A stretch of 64,000 nucleotides of DNA from Clytia hemisphaerica (GCA_902728285.1 CACVBU010000619.1:1187963-1251962), one strand, 5' to 3'; shown: positions 14,401 through 29,400, counted from the first letter of the stretch. Notes: generated by a model from the letters alone, not told the origin. Numbers and translations: made by a program.

Positions 14401-17400
14401 ATCTCTCAACAAAGTTACTCCATTCCAGCAGGTTAATACATTTACAACCCTTTTAAGAAGAAAATTTATTTAATAACAATCAGGCTTAAAAACGCCAAAA
14501 ATAAGAAAAAATTTAAAACAAAGGGGAGCCAGAAATTAGTAAAAATTGATGAAAAATCCTACAATGATGAGGCTTTAAAGTGTTAAAGAATGACTGAACA
14601 AACAGTCGAGCCTGCGATCAACAAAAAAATGTTGCTCTAAAGGAGAAATTCGCGGGAACGGTCCATATTGTATTTTAAAAATCAAATATTTTTGCTTTTT
14701 TGATCTTTTGGCTAATTACCTTTTATATTAGTCCATTTAACCACCAAGTTTTGCACTAGCCCTCAATAAATCTTTAAGGGTTATATTAAAATAACGTGTA
14801 AACAATTTCACAATCTTTTAGTTACTGGTTGTACAAATGTTACGACCTGATCGTCTTCAAAGTGCAATGAATCAATTTGCTGCTAAATCATTAGGTATGG
14901 CTTCCTTTGCCAGTACATCATACAAAATGGTCCATTAATATTACTGTTAGCTCTCTGCGCTAGAAAGATTTAATGAAAAAGAAATATTTTACCTCGAAGT
15001 ACCGTACCTCTAAATTATTCTTACATTTTCTTTAACCTTTTAACTGCCGTTCGTATTTTTTAAGGACGTGTGACCTATATGCCACGGAAAAAAAAAGAAG
15101 GTTCGACCTATTTGCCAGATGTTGGCATATGCCGACAAAAAATGTATAATTATGAAAAACATCTTTGGAATATATTTTTATAATTCAACAGTGCTATTTT
15201 ATGAAATCTAGTTCAAAGTCAAACTTTCAATAAACTTTTAAAAAAACCTCTGACAAATAGGTCGAGATCTCTCTTGTCGACAAATGACGACACCGGCAAA
15301 GAAATTATAAATACTTATGGCACGCAGTGGCGTGGTGGCAGGGGGGGGGCCAGGGGGGCCAGGCCCCCCCCCAGCGGAGCCCTTTTGAGAAGGGGCGCCA
15401 AAAAATAAGGGACGCCAAGAAGGATTTTTCAGGCGCCCATATCGAAAGATTGACAAATGAAAAAACAAAAATGGCGCCCCTCATCACCTCAAAAACTCCA
15501 AATTTTCTGGCTCGCTTCGCTCGCACACTCCCTTTTTTGTATTCATAATGAGCGTATAGAGAGGGGCGCCAAAAACACAAAATCTTTAAAAAGGGCGCCA
15601 TATTTGCCTTGGCCACCCCAGAGAAATTTTCCCACCACGCCACTGATGGCACGGAAAGGGTTGATAAACTTTGTCTTAACAAACTCAATACCTACGGAAA
15701 TTTCAAAATTCACTGGTTTTCTACGACATTGGGTTACAATAAACTTTGTAAAGCAAAAAATTGAATTTGTTCCTTTGTTTCATAGAACTGAAAGCTTTAG
15801 CAACTTCCTCGGTCAATTTGAAGAGGTTGATGAAAGAAACATCAAGCAAAGAACCTATCCTTATCATTGTTTCTCCTGGTTCTGATCCCTCACAGGTATT
15901 GTATTTATCGTAAATCCAAATGAAATAGCTTCTATTACCTCATCAAGCCGCCTTGAACTTGCAACCTCAAGTAATAAAATTGAAACTTTGCGATCCAAGA
16001 AATGTGAACGTCAAATACTTTCGCTTTGTGATTCACCAAATACAGGTTTTGAAGTAGCCGAAAGATAGAGGCGAATCATATAGGCGTTACTTTAAAACTG
16101 AAACATCGCATTTCGAGCATGTGATTAAATCTAGTGTGTGCTTTGTTTTGGAGTGGTACATTTCGTTAAATTTAGCGCTTAGTTTTACTTCCAATCCAGC
16201 ATTTGTGTGAAAACTATGCGAATAGTGCCCTTTAATTTGGGGGCTTTCATTTTGATTTTGGTTAAACTGCATGAAATATCAAATTATTTCATCTCCCTTG
16301 TTATTCTTCTTACAGGAATTGCAAGAATTGGCCACTCAAACAGTCGGTGCTGATCGCTATCACCAAGTAAGTTTTTTTCTTCATACTATACTAACGCATG
16401 CTCGTTTAAAATGACGTAATGCCTTCGGGTTTTCTTAAAATTATTTTTGGCTGTCGGTGACATCATTTCGTGTGCCATTGATTGTCATGGTAACGATAGC
16501 CGGGTATCGTCAGAACAGATTATGTTGCATGCATTCAATGAATATTCGTGATCATGATATGCATCATTGTGACGGACCCAACAGCCGATTGGTTGTAAGT
16601 GACGTAAAATCAGTCAATACGCCACTTTCAACCAATCAGATGTTGCGTCTGTGGAAGACATTGCAATGGTGCATATCATGAATTGATCATAATCTAAACT
16701 TACTACGTTAAACGAAATCAAACAAATTTCAAGATATTGAAGACTCCTATTATTTCAATAAAATTTTTACTAAACAAGTGTCGTGAATCAATGTCATAGA
16801 GTGCACGATTTTTTAAAGAACCAGAGCCATATATCAATATTTTAAAAGTTTCCTTCCCATTTATCAAAAAACTAAAAGATATATCACTCCATAGTGTGGA
16901 CCCCCCTTTTTTTTAAGGGGGGGATCGCACTTTTCAAGGAAGGCTTTATAGGGGGATAGGTGATTTTCCAAATAAAATGGGGGGTTTGAGCTTTTAGAGG
17001 GGGCTCAAATAAAAAAGAAGGATAACAACTTTTTGGTCTAAATATTAGTATTTTCTTTTACTGATACAGACTGAAGATCACAATTATTTTTCAACTTTCA
17101 GAGATGACAAAAGAACAGAAATTTGCTATCATTTTTCTGAGGTTTTTTAATTTAGTATGATGCTTTTAGTATTAAATGGTTCCGGCCGTGGATTGCTGTA
17201 AATGGTGTGCGTTCACAACATTTTAAAAATAGGGGAGATGATTATATAGGGGGGGAGGGATTGAATAAAAATGGGGGGGGTTCAGACACCTCTGCACACT
17301 ATGCACTCTGAGTGTTTACGCACTAATCATATGTACAGAAATGAAATTTATATAAACATTTTTATTGAAATTCAACGTAAAAAGTTGGAAAAGCTGGATA

Positions 17401-20400
17401 ATTGATGCAATAAAACTAGGTTAGCTGATAGCCCCGAATAGTAAGAAAAACATATTTCAGAAAAAGTCTACATCATGAAATACGAAAGCAGACTTCAATA
17501 TGGATTGATCTTCAACCAAAACATTCTGTTGAAAGTAAAGTTCGGTCATTATGATATATTCCTAAAAAAGCGTGCATGTGTGAAATTAAACATGAACTCC
17601 CTATCCTATCCGTTTCAGAAAATTTTAAGTGAGAAGTTTCTCTAAACGAAATGAAACGAAATAGAAATAACTCAGAGATAATATTAGATAATTATCTCTA
17701 AATTAGAACTAATTATGCATTTCGTTTGAGCTTCGTTTGAATTTCGTTTGAACTTCGTTTTAATTCGTTCATGAAACAATTTGAAACGAAAAAAATGAAA
17801 CAATATTTGGAGACGCTCCCTTAAAACAATGATGAAAACATTAAAAAGTATTGAAAATAAAATTTATGATTTGAATTTCTTTGGAAATGAACTGTTTTCT
17901 AAGAAGTTTTGAACTTTTTGTTTTTGTAGGTTGCCATGGGTCAAGGTCAATCAGAGATTGCCATGAAATTATTATCTGATTGTTCGAAGAATGGTGATTG
18001 GTTGTGTTTGAAAAATCTTCATCTCGTCACTTCATGGCTTCCAAAACTTGAAAAGGTAGGCTGGCGGAAATTCCCCAGTCGGATTGATTAAAAAAAAACT
18101 TTGTGGTTGACTCTCTTTAATTCGATTTTCAAAGGACCAAAAAATATTCTTCGAATTAGAGAAAGATTTGAACTATAGGGAGTGTTTGTTCTTTTAAGGG
18201 AGCTGAGAATTAGTTCGATTTTTAGAAAGAATCGAATAATAGCAGTTCGAATTAACCGAAAAAGAAAAAGTTCACTGGTACTTTGCTCGTCAATTTTACA
18301 ATATAAAAAAGTTTTAGTATTGGAAATTGCATCATTGAAACAATCATGCTCATTTTATTTAAGGTCTTAAATGGATTGCAACCTCACGAAGGTTTCAGGC
18401 TATGGCTTACAGCCGAAACACACCCCAAGTTCCCTACCATCTTACTCCAATCCAGTTTGAAAGTCACTCTTGAAGCACCTCCAGGAATCAAAAAAAATAT
18501 GCAAAGGTCTTACGATAGTTGGTCTGCCAAATTTGTTCAAGAAGGGAATGGATCGAGTAGAGCACAGACTCTTTTTGCATTGGCATGGTTGCACGCTTTA
18601 GTTGAAGAACGAAGAAACTTCATTCCTCAGGTTTTGTATTTTTATGTCTAATTTTTCTCTTACCTACAAGCTTCGGCGACCAAAAAAAAAAGATTTGTAC
18701 CTTATTAGTTCGAATAAACGCCTAGGGCGTTTAATAGATTTTTTGGATTTTACGAGGGGCGTTTAATCGAGGAGGGGCGTTTATTAATTTTTTTTAGCCA
18801 AAGGCATTTGAATAAAGGGGGGCTTATTGATTTTTTTCCCGTTAGGGAGGGAAGTTTATTCGAGGGGGCGTTTATTCGAAGTAATACGCTACTCCAATAC
18901 GATATTTTCATTCAGAACCTTTATTTTAGTGTCAAATGATTTGACAAATTTTAAAAAATTATGAATACTACTGGCATACTCTATTTTGTTCTTAAATGAA
19001 ACCTTAACTTTACAACTCTCTTTTTTTTCGTATTCTTATTTGTTCAGGGCTGGACGAAATCGTACGAATTCTCGATGGCCGACTTGCGTGCAGGAGCTGA
19101 CATCATTGACCGCTTATACAAAATGGCTGGTAAGTGATAGTACACGTTCTTTTTATAAGAACAAACTGCACAAGAACATAAAGGCCTCTTTGGAAAAAAA
19201 TATAAGAACAAATTAAGAACATTTTAAGGCTTTGACTCTAAAACACCCGATTAGGAAAATGGACACTAATGCTCACAAAATGGTAAAAATAAGAACATGT
19301 TAAATTATAAACTCAAAAAGTTATAAGCATCCGAAGGCTTCAAAAATTTTCGATCTTCGTCAAGAAAGGGAGAAATACTCAAATCCTAAATCTTCCATAT
19401 ACAGTTGACTCTCTCTAATTCGAACTAAAGTATTTGTCCCCTCAGCTAAACTAGTATAAAATACTCTCTACAATTATGAATCTTTCTCTAATTCGAACTA
19501 AAGTATTTGTCCCCTCAGCTGAACTAGTATAAAATACTCTCTGCAATTATAAATCTTTCTCTAATTCGAACTAAAGTATTTGTCCCCTCAGCTGAACTAG
19601 TATAAAATACTCTCTGCAATTATAAATCTTTCTCTAATTCGAACTAAAGTATTTGTCCCCTCAGCTGAACTAGTATAAAATACTCTCTGCAATTATAAAT
19701 CTTTCTCTAGTTCGAACTAAAGTATTTGTCCCCTCAGCTGAAGTAGTATAAAATACTCTCTACAATTATAAATCTTTCTCTAATTCGAACTAAAGTATTT
19801 GTCCCCTCAGCTGAACTAGTATAAAATACTCTCTGCAATTATAAATCTTTCTCTAATTCGAACTAAAGTATTTGTCCCCTCAGCTGAACTAGTATAAAAT
19901 ACTCTCTGCAGTTATAAATCTTTCTCTAATTCGAACTAAAGTATTTGTCCCCTCAGCTGAACTAGTATAAAATACTCTCTGCAATTATAAATCTTTCTCT
20001 AATTCGAACTAAAGTATTTGTCCCCTCAGCTGAACTAGTATAAAATACTCTCTGCAGTTATAAATATTTCTCTAATTCGAACTAAAGTATTTGTCCCCTC
20101 AGCTGAACTAGTATAAAATACTCTCTACAATTATAAATCTTTCTCTAATTCGAACTAAAGTATTTGTCCCCTCAGCTGAACTAGTATAAATACTCTCTGC
20201 AATTATAAATCTTTCTCTAATTCGAACTAAAGTTTGTCCCCTCAGCTGAAACTAGTATAAAATACTCTCTGCAATTATAAATCTTTCTCTAATTCGAACT
20301 AAAGTATTTGTCCCCTCAGCTGAAGTATAGTATAAAATACTCTCTGCAATTATAAATCTTTCTCTAATTCGAACTAAAGTATTTGTCCCCTCAGCTGAAC

Positions 20401-23400
20401 TAGTATAAAATACTCTCTGCAATTATAAATCTTTCTCTAATTCGAACTAAAGTATTTGTCCCCCTCAGCTGAACTAGTATAAAATACTCTCTGCAATTAT
20501 AAATCTTCTCTAATTCGAACTAAAGTATTTGTCCCCTCAGCTGAACTAGTATAAAATACTCTCTGCAATTATAAATATCTTCTCTAATTCGAACTAAAGT
20601 ATTTGTCCCCTCAGCTGAACTAGTATAAAATACTCTCTCTGCAATTATAAATCTTTCTCTAATTCGAACTAAAGTATTTGTCCCCTCAGCTGAACTAGTA
20701 TAAAATACTCTCTGCAATTATAAATCTTTCTCTCGAACTAAAGTATTTGCTGAACTAGTATAAAATACTCTCTGCAATTATAAATCTTTCTCTAATTCGA
20801 ACTAAAGTATTTGTCCCCTCAGCTGAACTAGTATAAAATACTCTCTGCAATTATAAAATCTTCTCTAATTCGAACTAAAGTATTTGTCCCCTCAGCTGAA
20901 CTAGTATAAAATACTCTCTGCAATTATAAATATTTCTCTAATTCGAACTAAAGTATTTGTCCCCTCAGCTGAACTAGTATAAAATACTCTCTGCAATTAT
21001 AAATCTTTCTCTAATTCGAACTAAAGTATTTGTCCCCTCAGCTGAACTAGTATAAAATACTCTCTGCAATTATAAATATTTCTCTAATTCGAACTAAAGT
21101 ATTTGTCCCCTCAGCTGAACTAGTATAAAATACTCTCTGCAATTATAATCTTTCTCTAATTCGAACTAGCTGAAGTATAAAATACTGTTTTGAACTAAAG
21201 TATTTGTCCCCTCAGCTGAACTAGTATAAAATACTCTCTACAATTATAAATCTTTCTCTAATTCGAAGAAGACTTTAGTCCCTTAGAAATCGAATTAGAG
21301 AGAGTGAACTGTACACGTTTTTCATAGTATTTTTGGTACCTTAGGATACAGTTGACCCTCAATAATTCGAACTCGAACGGGGTTTCTTATTTGTTCGAAT
21401 TACAGAGAGATTCGAACTATAGAAAGTATCCTAGGATAGTTTCTCCTCGATGGGGACTTGGAGTAACTTCAAATAATGGAAGGATTCGAATAACAGAAGT
21501 TCGAAAAAGCGAGAGTCAATTTAACCGACTTTTGACCTTTTCGCGCTCGCATCTTTTTCTAATTTGTTTTTAGTTTTATCCTTTCAGATTTCTGTTCGCA
21601 AACAGAACTCGTCAATATCTTTCTTTTTCTTTTTTCATTTTTACAGGTTCAGGGAACATCAAATGGGATTTCGTGCACGGTCTATTTGAGAATGCAATTT
21701 ATGGTGGTCGTGTAGACAACGTCTTTGATGTTCGAGTATTGACATCCTATCTACAGAAATATTTCTCGGAAACACTAAGTGTAAGTTATCAATATTTTTG
21801 TGTTGTGTTTGATATATCTTTTTTCGAATGTATTTTGTCAAGTATAAGCCAATTTTCTCCTTCTATTTGAAAGTGTAGTTAGGAAAAAGATATTATTCTA
21901 TGAATATTTCGGCCACTTGGCCTTTTTCAATACAAAAAGGAATTGAATTTTAAAAATGTATGTAGCTGCCACTTGCCGAGTACGAAATTTATATGTCCGT
22001 ATTTCTGCTTAAACTCGTCTCAGTCTTTTTTTTTCGCACATAAAATTCAAACGAAAAAGGTGTCCAAACAGTATTGGGTCATATGGGTGATACTGTAATA
22101 AAAGTATTTTAAATAACACGCGTCTGTCCGCGCAACGACGGTCGAAAAGGTGTAAAACCTTTTCCTTGAACCTTTCTTGTGACACCTCTTTAAAAAACGT
22201 TTTTGGAAATGTGATGTGAAGACTAATCCGAAAATATAACACATCATATTACTGTATTACACGCATTAGAAAGGTTTTTTTAATCTAAACATATTTTTGA
22301 CAAATTGACAAGTTGTTTTCCCACTCAATTTCAAATGTAGGACTATTCTGACGAAAATGTTCACCTACGAAATTTTTCCCCTCCTAAAGGTGTTTCGTTT
22401 TCTGATGATGGAATTTAACTTTAAGATTTTCAAAAACAATTTTTTAAGAACCCTGTTGAATCTATAGCATCATCTTAACCGATAATGATATAGCTTCACC
22501 CCCCCCCCCCCCCCGGTCGCAGGAGGTTAAACACACTAACCTAGGTACCTAGAAATAGTACCTACTCAGCTAGGGGTCCCCTGGGGGCTGAATTCTAAAT
22601 TGTGTTAGTTCGGTCAAAGTGAATTTAGAAGAGCAAAAATTTTAGCCTGCGGTGCAAAACTTTGTCCATCTCATAGATTTCACTATACATTTTTTCATAT
22701 TTAATAAAAGTTCTGTCGCAGTGAGACGGTAATAGTTTTTGGGGTTCTTGTCAACAGGCTTATGTTGCATTTAATTGTGCTTAACATTTCTTAAACTTAG
22801 GGGCCACCTAGAATATTTTTCCATTAGGGACCACCTAGAACTTGCTTATGAGCCATGAATGACAAATCACGCGTTTTTTTTTTACTTTTAGAATGGGCGT
22901 GGCAAAGGAAATTTGTTTCCCAAAACAATACAACTACCATCCTCTTCAAACTACAAGGATATCCAAGATGTCATTTCTAGCTTACCTGAAGAAGATCAAC
23001 CCGCGTACTTTGGCTTACCTGCGAACATCGAACGCGCTGCTCAAAGAAATATTAGTTCTCAGGTAATCTCATCTTATCGATTTATATACCGATTCTGTGT
23101 GGCGTCATGTTCACCCACAATCAGCCATTTTTTTGAGAAATAGCAGAACGAATATATATATATGAAATTTATGTCAGGCTTCCTTGAGTTTTGTTTGAAG
23201 GTTGTTCCCAACTAGATTTTTTGGAATCTGTTGGTACGAATTGGTGTTGTGAGAATTTGAGGAACTGATCATAATTTTATGAAAACAACCGTAATGACGG
23301 CTGCAAACTCCGGTAATTGTCATTTTTGAATAGCGAACCATTATGCAAGTATCTTTATCGTGGTCAGCCTTTCTTAATATACCTTAATTTTAGTCGGCCT

Positions 23401-26400
23401 TAATTATTAGTCGGCCCTAATTTTAGTCACCTCGTCAAAATTTAGTCACTAAGGGCCGACTAAGTTTTGGCCAATAAGGTATCTAACATAAAATTTAAAA
23501 GAGTATATCCGAGTGCGAGCGCAAATACAAACCAACTCGGGAAATCAAACCCGACTATCGCGATAAATCGGATTTACGCACAATTACAAATGAAAAACAC
23601 TGATTTTAAGAAACTCCTTAACCGGAGTTTAATAATCATATCAACTATCTAAACTCACTATACAATAGACTATTAGAGCCTACTTCTGACTGAGCTTTTC
23701 GCGCCATCCAGTCTATAAAAAAAGCTTTAAGTGAACCCCTGGCTAACTATACGACCTGGAAACCTATGTTGCTGAACTCTGACCTGCAGTCATCTCCCTC
23801 TAATTTAAACCTTTATCGTTTAAAAGCCTTTCTGTAATTCAAACTATAATATGGGTTCTCTTTGCTGGAAAATCGTATAAAATACTCTCTTTAATTCGAA
23901 TCTTTCTTTAATTCTAAGAACATTCTTGGTCCTTTGAATGGAGATCGAATTAGAGAAAGTCAGCTATATTTTGAAAACAACGCTTCCGATGTTTCCTTAT
24001 ATTCGAATCAGGATAATTCTTACCGTCATTATGGACCATTCCAGTCATTGAGACCTTCGAGGTTATAGAGACTGGACGACTGTTTTACAATTTATGGCAA
24101 CTTTTGTCTTTTTCTCCTTTTAGGTGATTTCTCAATTGAAAGTAATGATGCGATCATCAGTAGGTGCCAACAAGTTCGATAAAGACAAATGGGGTAGTGA
24201 ACTGGCACCTATACTTAACCTCTGGAAGAAACTCAATCAGGTAATATGACGTTATGAAAGTTGAAATCTTTGTCAGTGACGCTTGGTGGCGAATCTTTTC
24301 ACCGGCAAATTTTTGTAGCTGACGAAATTCGTTTTTGTGTTCAAAGAACAAATTATATAAGAACACAAGGCTTCGAAGATCAAAATATTAAGAACATGTT
24401 AAGGACATTTTAAGACTCTAAAACACTCTATTTCTTAGGAAATTGCACAAAAATACTCACAAAATAATGAGAACATTTATAGGCTTCAAACTCAAGAAGT
24501 TAAGAACACCCGAAGACTTCAAAAATTATGTACGTTCTTATAAAAAAGGGGGAAGAAAAGCTTTGTGTTATCTTTCTTTCTCCATAACTTCAGGGATCAA
24601 AGGTCATCCAACAGAAAGTGTCAGCACCAAAAGACGATGAACGAACACAACCTGTTGAATCTTTCATATTACTTGAACATTATAATGCCATACAACTCGC
24701 ACAACAAGTTCATGCCTCACTCTCTTCACTTGCAAAAGTCATCAAAGGTAACATATGTTTTTTTTTCCGATTCAAATTTTAAAACGTACAATGTCGTTCT
24801 GTTGAACAAAATGTCAACAATATTTACCAGGAATTTTGTTGTTTTTGACTGTTTTGAATCCAATTTTAGCAATTTTTTTAGGTTCTGGCGTTAGCTCAAA
24901 ATCTGAGGGAACGGCGTAAAAGGGCCGATAACTTTTCTGACATAAAAACTAATTTATTTAATCTGTTGAAAGGAGCAGTGTTATTCCAAATCTTTAGTCT
25001 GCTAAAACGGTTTATTATATAAAACTTTTTCCTTTCTATCAAGGAACCCAATTGGTCACCAAATCTGTTCAAGAGGTTGCTGGTGCATTGATGCATCACG
25101 AAACACCTGGATCGTGGATGAAACTGTGGGAAGGTCCTGAAGATCCTGTCCAATGGTTAAAAGCTATCATGCAGAAGACCAATGCTCTGTCAGTATGGTT
25201 GGAGAAAATCCAGGGTGGTTCCTTGTTGTCTAGTGTATTAGATTTGTCGGAGTTGTTCCATCCAGATACTTTCTTGAATGCTTTCAGACAGCAAACTGCT
25301 AGGTAATTATTGATATTGATCCTGAAAAGTTGACTATACACGGGTTGCAAAATTATATCAGTTTAGTCGAAACATGTGATTACTCGAAAAAGTTCACGTG
25401 ATTTTATTTCCATGTTACTTGCTTTACAACTTACAGATGATAACTTTATTAGTGTCAATAAATTCTAACCAATCAGAAATAAATATCATGTAACAAGCAC
25501 ATCAAAATTTCGAGTAAAAGCGTGATTTATCTTCAGACTTTAATTTTGCAACCTGTGTATTCAGACGATCCATCGCTAGCCTGAATAGTACACAAATTTG
25601 TCAAAGCAGTTGACATGCATTATTGCTTTGCTATTACTGCCTGAAATACTTTAAGTTAGAATCAAAACAAAAGCAAAAATTATTATTCTGTCAGAATTCA
25701 TGATATGTACCTCTGGAGAGTTTTCTGAGAACTTTTAAAATGTTCACCCAATACGTCACTTAAAAATAGAAAAAGTGACGTATTGGGTGGAAAATTTTTA
25801 TAAAGTAATAAGAAGACTCTCCAGTGGTGCATATCATATCATAATTTCAAGGTAGATATGTTGAGGGGCGTACGGGTTTAACGGTAAAACGGTATATCAC
25901 AGCTTTTTTTCCTTCGGTGCTTGGAGAAAAAAGGTTACTGTATTTCGGTATCAAACGTGACATGAGGTGACAAAAATAAAGATTTGAGAAATTGTTCTGT
26001 TCGTGTTGACGGTATACCAAGAAAATTACGTCGGCGACACGCGTATGTCACACTGCAACAACTTAAACGTGAAAAAAATGAATTCTAGCAAATTATAAGA
26101 AAATGTTCAGTCCTTGTTTATTATGTCTATCTGTGTTATAATTTGAAGCCATTTTTCAAAGTTTAAAATTTAAAAACATGTTTAAAAACATTCAATCAAT
26201 ATATTTTCAGTTGTATTTTTATGTCTATCTATTATGTCATTTAGATTGAGTAAAACCCCGATGGACAACTTGAAGTTGGTTTCTTCATGGAAATCTGGTG
26301 GCATTAATGGAGCACGCCATTCCATCAAGGTAGCATAGCCAAATCTTTCTATATATTTTGTGTGAAACTTAATCAAAGCTTTTTTGAACAAAAGATTGAT

Positions 26401-29400
26401 TCTTTTGTGATCGAATTTCATTTCCATTTCCATTTTCGTTTTTTTGTTTTGATTTGTTTTTTGAAAAGTCGGTCATTTTTTCTACCCAACACCCACCAAG
26501 CCGGTAAAATGTCCATAGAATGTCCATAGCATCCATAGAAGTAAAGTAACACAACTTCCCAGTTGCCAGAGCCACAAACCTAGGGTTTGTAGTTCGAATC
26601 CCCGCTACTTCCAATTTTCTTGTTAAGTTCTTAGATAGCCGAGCCGGCCGGCTGTAAATGCCGTGAAAATAAATCCAAAGACTGTCTAAAAAGTCCTTTT
26701 AGGTGGCCTAATAAATAGCCCCCCCCCCTGCTTGTTAATTTTTCTTTTTTTTTTCAAACCCTCTTCTCCGGACTCCCCTTTTTTATTAATTGTAATTTTT
26801 GAAAGTATTTTCGGCTGTTAGAAGAATAGCCCCTTGATCGCAGCGCGCGCAAGTGGAGACCGGCCTTGAGCATGATTGACTGTTTGCTATCTTTTTTCCT
26901 ACAGCTCGGTGGTTTGCAACTAGAAGGATGCACTTTTGATGGCAATGCATTATCAGAAAACGAACGTAATTCACCTAGTGTTAGTGCTATCCCGTCATGC
27001 ACTGTTGCCTGGATACCAAAGGTAAACAATTTATAAGTTGTTCATTCAGTCCTTTTTCATACACCCAACTATGAATCATCTTTTCATTGTGCTTGAAATT
27101 AAATCCGATCTTCGTTTTTCTCCTTTGAAGTCATTCAAGGAGAAATTTGATATCCTATTTTAACTGCTTTTTAAATGACCTCTGTTAGTTAGTAACGTTC
27201 CTTTGAGAGTTCTTCCGCTTTAGTTCTCTTGATTTTCCTTGAAAATTAATATTTCTAAATCACAAAAAAAAACTGAAATTTTCAATTATAAGCTCATCAA
27301 AAAGCAGCATAAGTTGTCTTGTTCGTGACTTATTGTAGTAGTTGAGGGTTGCCTAGAGTTTGTAAATTTTCAGGGGCATTTTCATTTCTTTTGCAAAATC
27401 CAAAGTTGTAACAGAAACTTGTATCCAAAAATTGCGTGGTGTCGGTAATTCTAGATGTAAACCTAAACTCTCATTTTTCATATTTGAAGAAGTAATTAAT
27501 ATGTCCGATTTTCTTCTGAACTTGGACATTATTATGATGAAGCAATGAAAGGGTTTTTAAGACTCGTTATATTTAAGTTTCCAATCAACTCCTTTTTCAT
27601 AGAGAAAAAAAAGCTATTCAGAACAAACTATATTTTAACTGTCAAACGGTTCGCATCAAATGATAGAAAGACAAGACAAGAACGGATGTGGGCTGAAAGC
27701 TAACCTATTAAAAATTATCAAAGACCAAAATTAAGAGGCAAAGATTAGGAAAACGCATGAATTCTAAGTTCTGAATCGATTTTAAGACGAGACCCATCGA
27801 GATTCATTGACTGAAAGCCAGAACTGAAATCTTCAACAATTAAAATCATGTTCAGTACAGTGAAAAAGTGGATGTTTAAAACCAGCGCTAAAATTTGCAT
27901 TGAAGAAGAACTGAAAAAGATTGAAGAAGGGAAAAATGAAAATGAACTTGAAAAAAAAGTCACTAAACTTAAATCTGAATTGGAATTGGTTCAAAAGATG
28001 TACAAAGAACAACAACAATCAAACGTGGTTGGTTTGGACTCTCTTACGATTCATGGATTACCAAGAGTTATCAGTAGTCCATCAGGCTTCGTCAAAATAT
28101 GTTGGTTTATTCTCTTTTCTGCAAGCTTGGCTCTTCTATATTACTTTTTTTGCCAGACTTATGACAAATTCCAATCAAACCCAACCTATACTGTCAGCTC
28201 CATCGAATATGGTAATCTGAGCTTCCCTGCAATTACAATCTGTAATATGCGTAACCCTCGCGACCATTCCGTCAAATACTATCAAGGCTCTGCAAATGCT
28301 AACCAACTCTTGGCATTTGCGTTGATGAACTCCACCACACTGTCTGAACCAGATTTCGAAAGATTTTCACCGGGTGCTGGAGTATTTGTCGACCAAATAA
28401 AAAAATATTGTTCTTTTGGTGGGAAATCAGAAACTTGTGGTAAACAATATTGGAATAGCGTGACCCTAGGTCCTTCTTGTATGATGTTTAACTTTGATGG
28501 TAAGTTAACACAAAAAGATATTGGCTTAAATAATGGACTACAGCTTCTACTATACATCAAAAGTGACACTTATCTTAAAGATTTGAACAACAGTTTTTAC
28601 GATTACGTGAACCACTATCCTACACAAGGAGAGATACTAGTTGCAGTGCATGAGCCGTTAACATTTCCAGATTTCTGGAGTAACGTTTACCATCTCCAGT
28701 TGGGCTTTCTAAATCATATACAACTTTATCGGAAACGTACGACAAAATCACAGAATTGCATGCGTGGGTACAACGAATCAAATCTACCAATACCAGGAGG
28801 CTACGATCAATCTGTTTGTCTTTCTGTGTGTAATCTACGGAAATCGTACAAAACGTGTGGTGATATTTTACCAAAGTACCGAGATGTGATTGGATATGAT
28901 GCTTTACCAGCATTGAATATATCCTCCAATTGTTCACAATGTTTAGAGCAGTTTGATGGGAGTTCTTTTTGGAAGAATGATTGCGGATGTCGACAAGCTT
29001 GCAGTTCGACCTCTTACACCTCCTCCACTCTAGTATCATCCTGGTTGTCCAATGAGAAAGTAATGCGAATCAATGCCTTGTTGAAAGAAACTCGGAACAT
29101 TAAGTTATCCAATAAAGATATTCGTCATAATTTCACTATTCTGAATGTGTATTATAACACGTTTCGTAGCTCCCTTGAAGAAGAAAAAAATCGTTTTGAA
29201 ATTGAAGATTTGATCGCTGATGTTGGTGGTTTGATGGGTTTGTGTATTGGTGCTTCATTCTTCTCCATTTTTGAACTGGTTTTCGTTTTCATCATTTTCT
29301 TGGTGGATCTGCCGAGACGAATATGGAGACGTTGCTGTGGCTGAAATTCGAGCAACCTCATTTCTTCAACGAGGAACAATATATTCAATGTTTGTGCACG

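Noticed and set aside
15305-15688. 127-codon minus-strand open frame
   Set aside because: It spans a hAT MITE, its inverted ends and target duplications; composition is that of the repeat, with no protein-family features.
19421-21264. Regular 73-bp repeats could suggest a CRISPR-like or regulatory array
   Set aside because: Units are contiguous with no unique spacers, the genome is eukaryotic, and the array is bounded by TA-flanked pogo-type ends. It is a satellite.
24565-24894. 109-codon open frame overlapping dynein exon 32
   Set aside because: It is a different reading frame of the same DNA. The true frame there matches dynein-2 and joins exons 31 and 33 in phase.
28620-29039. 139-codon antisense open frame within the channel gene
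   Set aside because: It is the reverse strand of the conserved DEG/ENaC extracellular domain and shows no family features itself.
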